This document shows positions 13,443 through 18,337 of a stretch of 18,337 nt of DNA, in pieces. This DNA is from Pelotomaculum sp. UBA1371 (GTDB lineage Bacteria > Bacillota > Desulfotomaculia > Desulfotomaculales > Pelotomaculaceae), in NCBI GenBank assembly GCA_002305915.1, contig DBRJ01000001.1, forward strand, positions 1 through 18,337, written 5' to 3'. Position 1 is the stretch's first letter; each line of letters starts with the position of its first letter. Below the pieces are notes generated by a model. The model searched no databases. It worked only from the letters and a program-made list of their open reading frames with translations, and was not told the origin of the DNA. Position numbers and translations under genes: made by a program.

Positions 13443-13447
13443 CCAGT

Positions 13448-13480
13448 AAAAAGACAGCGGGACTAGCTCGCCGTCTTTTT
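13448..13480 (-). terminator. intrinsic terminator after yvcK, usable in both directions
   Basis: AAAAAGAC (13448-13455) pairs with GTCTTTTT (13473-13480). The stem continues with GCG/CGC (13457-13459 and 13469-13471) after one mismatch, around a short loop. On the minus strand the 3' arm ends in TTTTT, which makes a good rho-independent terminator for the rapZ-yvcK transcript. The A-rich opposite side makes it look bidirectional, though no plus-strand gene needs it. Confidence 0.8.
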
Positions 13481-13591
13481 TGATTTAATTTTTTTACACT
13501 TTTCAATTGCCTTTAACGGTAACAAGACACTGAATTAGAAATTTCATCAAAAAAACTGTTTTAATGCCGCAGATAATGTCGCTGGAACCCT

Positions 13592-14944
13592 CTAAATCTC
13601 AGCCCTGAAAAGTTCTTTACCCTTACTGTCCCGGCGCCGTTCATTCAAGTAACGGACCCTGTTGTGCCGCCCCCTGTCCGCAAAGGTGAGGCGCAAAACC
13701 GCCTGGGCCAGCTTATCGGGATGGTGCCGCACCACATCGGTCTGGTGCACAAGGTCCCCTTCCACGGCCTGGATGCCCATTTTTTCTATTTCTTCAATGT
13801 CCGCCGCCACGGGATTTGCTCCCATTTGCAGGTAGCGAACCCGCAGTCTGGGGGGAACCGGCCCGGTATTGACAACTGCATAATCAATTGTCGTGCCGCC
13901 GTGAGCAACAAGGGCTTCCAGGTGACCGGAGGCGGTATAACCATCCGTCTCACCCGGCTGGGTCATCACGTTGCAGATATAAATTTTGGGGGCCGGAGTT
14001 TTGGCCAGCGCCTCCGGAATCCCCTTCACCAGGAGATTGGGAATAATGCTGGTGTAAAGGCTGCCCGGCCCGAGCACAACAGCATCAGCAGCCCGGATGG
14101 CAAGCAGGGCTTCAGCCAGCGGCAGGCAGCGGGAGGGTTTCAAAAACACCCTTTGAATCCGGCCCGGGCTGTGGGAAATCTGGGACTGACCCTGCACCAC
14201 CGTCCCGTCCCCTAGTTCGGCGCAGAGAGTGACATCGGACAGCGTTACCGGCAGCACCTGGCCGCGGATGGCCAGAACCTTGCTCAAACCCCGTACCGCA
14301 TGGTCAAAGCTGCCGGTCATGCTGGTTAAAGCCGCCAGGAGCAGGTTGCCCAGGGAGTGACCTGCCAGCTCCCCTGTTTTAAAACGGTACTGGAGAAGCT
14401 CTTCCATCAGGGGCTCTTTATCAGCCAGGGCAACCAGGCAGTTGCGGATATCCCCCGGGGGGAGCATCCCCAGATCGCCCCTGAGGCGGCCGGAACTGCC
14501 CCCGTCATCGGCCACCGACACAATGGCGGTCAGGTTGCTGGTATATTCTTTCAATCCCCTCAGGAGCACCGACAGGCCGGTGCCGCCGCCAATCACAACA
14601 ATCTTGGGGCCGCGCCGCAAGCTGTGCCTGGTGTAGATAATATCAGCCATTCTGCCTTCCTGATCCGGGGCCAGCACACCAGCCACGGAGTGAAAGGACT
14701 TCAGGAATCCCAGGGCCATCACAACCAGTCCTGAGACAAGAAGAAAAAAGCCGGCTGTCCGGTGGAGCTCCTGGTCCAGGAGCATGAACTCCAGGTGGTG
14801 AATGGGCCGGGCCAGATACCCGAATAAGTTGCCCTCCATAATCAGGTCCACGCCCAGAGCCGCCAGGAGCAACCCGGACAACGCCAGAAACAGCCAGCGC
14901 TTCACGCGCATGCCCGGATAGAGCCATTTCAGCAGATCCAACAT
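13592..14944 (-). CDS. yvcK: YvcK/CofD-like UDP-GlcNAc-binding protein with N-terminal membrane anchor
   Basis: YvcK-family proteins bind UDP-N-acetylglucosamine and are needed for growth on gluconeogenic carbon and for envelope homeostasis. The CofD-like domain starts near residue 112 with PKIVVIGGGTGLSVLLRGLK. It continues with VSVADDGGSSGRLR, MLPPGDIRNCLVAL, HSLGNLLLAAL, VLGPGSLYTSIIPNLLV and YICNVMTQPGETDGYT. Before it are about 110 residues with two predicted membrane helices (residues 17-36 and 64-81), absent from the 317-residue B. subtilis protein. ATG at 14944 was chosen because AGGGG is 6 nt upstream; the TTG at 14950 touches that site. The gene begins right after the rapZ stop and is followed by a terminator. 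Confidence 0.95.
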   Translation of the reverse strand: MLDLLKWLYPGMRVKRWLFLALSGLLLAALGVDLIMEGNLFGYLARPIHHLEFMLLDQELHRTAGFFLLVSGLVVMALGFLKSFHSVAGVLAPDQEGRMADIIYTRHSLRRGPKIVVIGGGTGLSVLLRGLKEYTSNLTAIVSVADDGGSSGRLRGDLGMLPPGDIRNCLVALADKEPLMEELLQYRFKTGELAGHSLGNLLLAALTSMTGSFDHAVRGLSKVLAIRGQVLPVTLSDVTLCAELGDGTVVQGQSQISHSPGRIQRVFLKPSRCLPLAEALLAIRAADAVVLGPGSLYTSIIPNLLVKGIPEALAKTPAPKIYICNVMTQPGETDGYTASGHLEALVAHGGTTIDYAVVNTGPVPPRLRVRYLQMGANPVAADIEEIEKMGIQAVEGDLVHQTDVVRHHPDKLAQAVLRLTFADRGRHNRVRYLNERRRDSKGKELFRAEI

Positions 14945-14946
14945 TT

Positions 14947-15813
14947 TCAACCCCTATTTTTTTTAATGTCCCGGTGGCGAACCGTTACAGGCAGGTCCTT
15001 GCTTTCCAGAATCTCCCCCAGGCGGTTGGCCAGGACAACGGAACGGTGCATGCCTCCGGTGCAGCCGATGGCAATCATCAGGGTGGTTTTTCCTTCTTTA
15101 ATGTACTGGGGAATTAAGAACTCAATAAAGTCCTGAAATTTTTCCATAAATTCTTCCGTTGGCGGGGAGCCGAAAACATAGTCCCGGATTGGCCTCTCAT
15201 TGCCGCTCAAGGGTCGCAGGGCCGGGTCGTAGTGGGGATTGGGCAGGAAGCGAACATCAAAGACCAGGTCGGAGTCCAGGGGTATACCATATTTGTAGCC
15301 AAAAGAAATGACCGTGATGTGCAGTCTGGAGTTATTCGCGTTGCCTGCGTAAATAGCAGCAATCTCTTCTTTTAACTGCTGAACGGCCATGTTGGATGTG
15401 TCGATGATCTTGTTCGCCTTGCCTCTCAAGTCCTGAAGGCGGCTTCGCTCTTCCCGGATTACTTCCAGGATCTCCCCGTGGGAACTTAAGGGATGGCGCC
15501 TTCTGGACTCTTTGTATCTCCTCACCAGGGTTTCATCGGACGCTTCGAGGAAGAGGATCTCGTACCCGGTTCCCTGCAGGTCAATCTGATGGAGAACTTC
15601 AAAAAGGGTGTTGAAAAATTCCCCGCCCCGGATATCAACTGCTAATGCTATTTTATTAATCTTACTGGCAGCCTGTGCACAAAGTTCGGCGAATTTAGGA
15701 ATTAAGGTTGGGGGCAGGTTGTCCACGCAGAAAAAACCCAGATCTTCGAGACAGCGCATTGCCTGGGTTTTTCCGGCGCCGGAAAGGCCGGTGACTATCA
15801 CAAGTTTCGGCAT
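14947..15813 (-). CDS. rapZ: RNase adapter / nucleotide-binding protein RapZ (YvcJ)
   Basis: In E. coli RapZ guides RNase E to GlmZ and so sets glucosamine-6-phosphate synthase levels. In B. subtilis YvcJ hydrolyses GTP and affects competence; RNA targets in firmicutes are unknown. The 288-residue protein has a Walker A motif GLSGAGKT (residues 9-16) and FCVDNLPPTLIP. The mid-region FLEASDETLVRRYKESRRRHPL is typical, as are the C-terminal-domain motifs FGYKYGIPLDSDLVFDVRFLPNP and GCTGGMHRSV (250-259). ATG at 15813 gives the family start MPKLVIVTG; a G-rich site stands about 14 nt upstream, rather far. It lies 37 bp after the PHP gene and just before yvcK. Genomic linkage with yvcK fits a shared role in amino-sugar and envelope metabolism. 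Confidence 0.96.
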   Translation of the reverse strand: MPKLVIVTGLSGAGKTQAMRCLEDLGFFCVDNLPPTLIPKFAELCAQAASKINKIALAVDIRGGEFFNTLFEVLHQIDLQGTGYEILFLEASDETLVRRYKESRRRHPLSSHGEILEVIREERSRLQDLRGKANKIIDTSNMAVQQLKEEIAAIYAGNANNSRLHITVISFGYKYGIPLDSDLVFDVRFLPNPHYDPALRPLSGNERPIRDYVFGSPPTEEFMEKFQDFIEFLIPQYIKEGKTTLMIAIGCTGGMHRSVVLANRLGEILESKDLPVTVRHRDIKKNRG

Positions 15814-15850
15814 AATGATTTTGCTGACCCCCCTTTACAACATGTGGAAT

Positions 15851-16585
15851 TCAAAACAGGGCGTTAATGACCTGCTCTGCGGGAAACCCCAGCCGGTCCA
15901 GCAGTTCCGCCCCGGCATCCAGTCTTCCCACCATTTCCGGATAGTGGGCGTCGCTGTTGACCACCAGCCCGGCCCCGTGGCGGGCGGCGGCCCGGACGAT
16001 TCCTTCTTTATTATAATTGTGTCCCGTGTTAACTTCAAGTGCGGTTTCGGTACCGGCGCAGGCCCGGGCCAGTTCATCCAGGTCCACCGGAGCCATCAGG
16101 TCCGGGTGGCTGATAAAATCCACCGGGTAACTGTGGATGGTCTCAATCAGGGCTTTGGTGTTGGTACAGCGCATTTTTTCCCGGAGGCTCCCGGAGAACC
16201 TGGCCGCCAGATTGGGCAGGGTATAGTACAGGGCGTCCCCGGGGCTTTCCGGAATATAGTAGGGATGCAGCCCGGCAATCAGCAAATCCAGCCGGTCGAT
16301 AATTTCCCGGGGCAGGTCCAGGCGGCCGTCCCGGCTGATTACTGCTGCCTCGGACCCCACCAGGAGCTTGAGCTCCGGAAAGCGGGGAGCCAGGGCGGCC
16401 ACCTCTTCCTTAATTACCAAAAATGTTCCGGCATCCGCCACACCCGTGCCGATGCTCCTGGGACCGTGGTCGGTGATGGCTACTTCCCGCAGGCCCCGCC
16501 GGGCGGCCGCTTCTATATTCTGAGCCGGGGTACCCCGGCCGTCGCTGTATCTTGTGTGGGTGTGGTAGTCGGCAAAAAACTTAAT
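15851..16585 (-). CDS. PHP-domain phosphoesterase, probable ATT start
   Basis: This is a PHP-family metal-dependent hydrolase of 244 residues. All metal ligands of the fold are visible: HTH with SDG (8-16), TDHG (38-41), Glu79 in GSE, His107 in AGLHP, His160 in ISHPD, Glu184 in LEVN and Asp212/His214 in NSDAH. It resembles the YcdX/histidinol-phosphatase-like group; the substrate is unknown. The frame has no ATG, GTG or TTG between an in-frame TGA upstream and GTG at 16441, which would delete the HTH and DHG ligands. The best start is ATT at 16585, with AAAGGGAG 10 nt upstream, overlapping the isomerase stop (GATTAAG). An in-frame ATC or ACG slightly upstream is possible. Downstream is rapZ. 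Confidence 0.88.
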   Translation of the reverse strand: MKFFADYHTHTRYSDGRGTPAQNIEAAARRGLREVAITDHGPRSIGTGVADAGTFLVIKEEVAALAPRFPELKLLVGSEAAVISRDGRLDLPREIIDRLDLLIAGLHPYYIPESPGDALYYTLPNLAARFSGSLREKMRCTNTKALIETIHSYPVDFISHPDLMAPVDLDELARACAGTETALEVNTGHNYNKEGIVRAAARHGAGLVVNSDAHYPEMVGRLDAGAELLDRLGFPAEQVINALF

Positions 16586-17654
16586 CGTCCCGCAGCTCCC
16601 TTTTGAGATAGTCGATCACCTTGACCGGACCCGGGTCAATACCGTACAGGGCCGCCAGATAGACGCTGGTGTAATCACCGGTGTAAATCAGGGAAAAGAG
16701 CCTGGAGAGGACGCCTTCACCGGAGGCCCAGACCTCGGTACAGCCGTCCACAACATCCCGGATTACTTCCCTGGTGATCTCGATGCGCTTGTGCACCCGG
16801 GGGTGATCCCGCTCATCCCGCAGAATCACCACGTGGAGCTTTTTTAACAGCTCTTTGGGAAACTGGAAGCCCACAATTTCGTTATGGTTCAATTCCGGCA
16901 GCACGTTCCAGTAAGCAGGGGCCTTGGCGTTTTCGTTGATCTGGCCCTTCCAGCGCTGGGCCACAACCTCGGTTGTGCCGCTGGAACCCCAGATTACCGG
17001 GATCCGGTTAAAAAGCTTTTGGGCCAGCTGCTTGGCCTGGTTTTCCTCCTCGGGGGCTTCCGGAGCCAGCTTTCCCTGCAAAATCCGGATATAGTCGATC
17101 ATTTCCGAAATCTCGTCCACGTTGTCCGGCAGCAGTCCCAGCCTTTGCAAAACCCTTAGGGTTGGGATAAACAAAAAGCCGGTGGCTGCCCGGGGGGAAA
17201 TACCGCCGGGAACCCCAATCAGCGGCACACCGTCCCGGCCGGCCAACTCACCCAGCCTGCCGCCGGTGGTTACGGCAACTACGGAGGCGCCCCTTAAGCG
17301 GGCTTCTTCGTAAGCGCTCAAGGTTTCTTCGGTGTTTCCGGAATAGCTGACGGCGAAGACCAGGGTATCGGGACCTACAAACTCCGGCAGGACGTAGTCC
17401 CGGTTGACGATTACGGGTACAGCCATTCTGCCGGCGGTGTAGACCCTGAGTAGGTCCCCCCCGATGGCCGAGCCCCCCAGTCCGGTCACAACGATATTGG
17501 AAACGGCCTCAATTTCCGGCAGTTCCACATGCCCGGCCAGATCCCAGCAGGCCTGGCCGCACTGGGCGGGCAAACCCATCAGAGCTTCGAACATGCCCGT
17601 TGTATCCAGCTTGCAAAGTTCCTCCGGGCAGTTTAAATCCTTTACAGCATTCAT
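16581..17654 (-). CDS. pgi: bifunctional phosphoglucose/phosphomannose isomerase
   Basis: This enzyme interconverts glucose 6-phosphate and mannose 6-phosphate with fructose 6-phosphate. The 357-residue protein is much shorter than classical Pgi and fits the SIS-domain bifunctional family known from archaea and some bacteria. The first SIS half has VVTGLGGSAIGGDLLR and VSYSGNTEETLSAYEEA. The second has IPVIWGSSGTTEVVAQRWKGQINENAKAPAYW and the catalytic-His region LPELNHNEIVGF. ATG at 17654 was chosen for AAAGGAGG 11 nt upstream; upstream in-frame codons (to 17717) are A+T-rich leader. Its stop overlaps the PHP start. It lies after a polyglucan-debranching gene, which suggests glucose-phosphate handling from storage polysaccharide. 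Confidence 0.93.
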   Translation of the reverse strand: MNAVKDLNCPEELCKLDTTGMFEALMGLPAQCGQACWDLAGHVELPEIEAVSNIVVTGLGGSAIGGDLLRVYTAGRMAVPVIVNRDYVLPEFVGPDTLVFAVSYSGNTEETLSAYEEARLRGASVVAVTTGGRLGELAGRDGVPLIGVPGGISPRAATGFLFIPTLRVLQRLGLLPDNVDEISEMIDYIRILQGKLAPEAPEEENQAKQLAQKLFNRIPVIWGSSGTTEVVAQRWKGQINENAKAPAYWNVLPELNHNEIVGFQFPKELLKKLHVVILRDERDHPRVHKRIEITREVIRDVVDGCTEVWASGEGVLSRLFSLIYTGDYTSVYLAALYGIDPGPVKVIDYLKRELRDD

Positions 17655-17771
17655 AATTGGCTTTTCCTCCTTTAATAGAGGTTTATCAATACTTTTGCGT
17701 TCTTTCAGCAATAACAATCAACAACAAATCATTAACGGATGATCATTCAATTTCTGTTCCAACGCCGGCTG

Positions 17772-18337
17772 CTATAATGTCGCCGGATCCCCGGGCGGGC
17801 CCATTTCCAGCACATCTTCCAGGTAGGCCCGCAGCACCTCGGCCACGCTCCAGGCCTGGGCGATGCAGCCCCTGGGAAGGGCCGGCTCGTCGCCGTCGAA
17901 AATCTCTGAGATATAGCCGGCGCCGTGGTCGCGCAGCTGATCGCGGAAAGGCCGGATTAACCTTAAGGCAGTTTCCCGGCTGGCCGGGCTGTAGCCGTGC
18001 ACCCGCCGGATGGCGGTGATAAAGGGCCCCATCAGCCAGCCCCAGGCCGTCCCCTGGTGGTAGGCGCCATCCCGCTGGAAGCGATCCCCGGTGTAAATGC
18101 CCCGGTACTCCCCGTCAGATGGGGAGAGGCTGCGGAGCCCGTAAGTTACGTAGAGCTCCCGCCAGACCTTGCCCACCACCCGGAGCCCCTGCTCCCGGCT
18201 GAGCATGGTATGGGGGAGGCTCACCGCCAGCAGCTGGTTGGGCCGGACCCTGGAGTCCACCCCCTCCGGAGAAACCACGTCATACAGGCAGCCCCTTTTT
18301 TCGTCCCAGAATTGTTGCAAAAAGCTGTCCTTCACCA
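17772..18337 (-). CDS. amylo-alpha-1,6-glucosidase / glycogen-debranching enzyme, C-terminal part (partial)
   Basis: The gene runs off the right edge; about 188 C-terminal residues are present. The sequence has the (alpha/alpha)6-barrel features of the GH133 debranching family: SRVRPNQLLAVSLP, GLRSLSPSDGEYRGIYTGD, RDGAYHQGTAWGWLMGPFI, GYISEIFDGDEP, RGCIAQAWSVAEVLRAYLED. Family members hydrolyse alpha-1,6 branches of glycogen-like polymers, and the visible Asp/Glu-rich loops belong to the catalytic domain. The true start is outside the window; the GTG at 18335 is an internal valine codon. The stop at 17772 is followed after 117 bp by the hexose-phosphate isomerase. The C-terminus ends in a short Pro/Gly tail. 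Confidence 0.9.
   Translation of the reverse strand, partial: VKDSFLQQFWDEKRGCLYDVVSPEGVDSRVRPNQLLAVSLPHTMLSREQGLRVVGKVWRELYVTYGLRSLSPSDGEYRGIYTGDRFQRDGAYHQGTAWGWLMGPFITAIRRVHGYSPASRETALRLIRPFRDQLRDHGAGYISEIFDGDEPALPRGCIAQAWSVAEVLRAYLEDVLEMGPPGDPATL

Noticed and set aside
15608..16606. 332-codon plus-strand frame
   Set aside because: Antisense to rapZ and the PHP gene; no domain and no start signals.

Overview
The window is a bacterial chromosome segment in which every recognisable gene lies on the minus strand, so transcription runs from high to low coordinates. Gene content and order point to a Gram-positive (Firmicutes) anaerobe of the Peptococcaceae/Desulfotomaculum/Pelotomaculum type. 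The reasons are AGGAGG-type ribosome binding sites, frequent TTG and GTG starts, sigma-A promoters with extended -10 elements, the rapZ-yvcK-whiA cluster, the gap-pgk-tpiA-gpmI-eno cluster, and a moderately high G+C content with A+T-rich intergenic DNA. The genus is an inference; the firmicute placement is firm. I see no IS element, phage gene, integrase, CRISPR array or obvious horizontally acquired island.

Layout in the direction of transcription. (1) 18337-13592: the 3' end of a glycogen-debranching-type glucosidase gene (cut by the window edge), a bifunctional phosphoglucose/phosphomannose isomerase, a PHP-domain phosphoesterase that appears to start at a rare ATT codon overlapping the isomerase stop, rapZ, and a membrane-anchored yvcK. 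A clear intrinsic terminator follows at 13448-13480. (2) 13442-9657: whiA, expressed from a promoter embedded next to that terminator, then a YvoF-like acyltransferase, a YpjA-like (DUF1405) membrane protein, a possible 27-codon ORF and rpoN (sigma-54). (3) 9575-3000: the lower-glycolysis/gluconeogenesis operon gap, pgk, tpiA, gpmI, eno. The GAPDH looks GapB-like, and the intergenic spacers hold large inverted and direct repeats. (4) 2935-2636: secG with its own strong promoter. (5) 2183-1140: a hotdog thioesterase and an HD-domain hydrolase, overlapping and behind a shared promoter. (6) 1126-546: smpB with a strong promoter and a terminator-like hairpin in its leader. (7) 352-1: ssrA (tmRNA), which specifies the tag AKNEYALAA and ends with an encoded CCA exactly at the window edge.

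Functionally the window joins triose-phosphate/PEP interconversion, hexose-phosphate isomerisation and polyglucan breakdown with carbon-flux and envelope regulators (YvcK, RapZ), protein export (SecG), trans-translation (SmpB plus tmRNA) and sigma-54. I found no wholly new multi-gene system. The most interesting items are small: the ATT start, the GapB-like GAPDH with a basic cofactor loop and insertion, the 11-bp-stem structure before pgk, the 65-bp-offset duplication before gpmI, the degenerate octamer array after secG, the putative attenuator before smpB, and the short ORF before rpoN.
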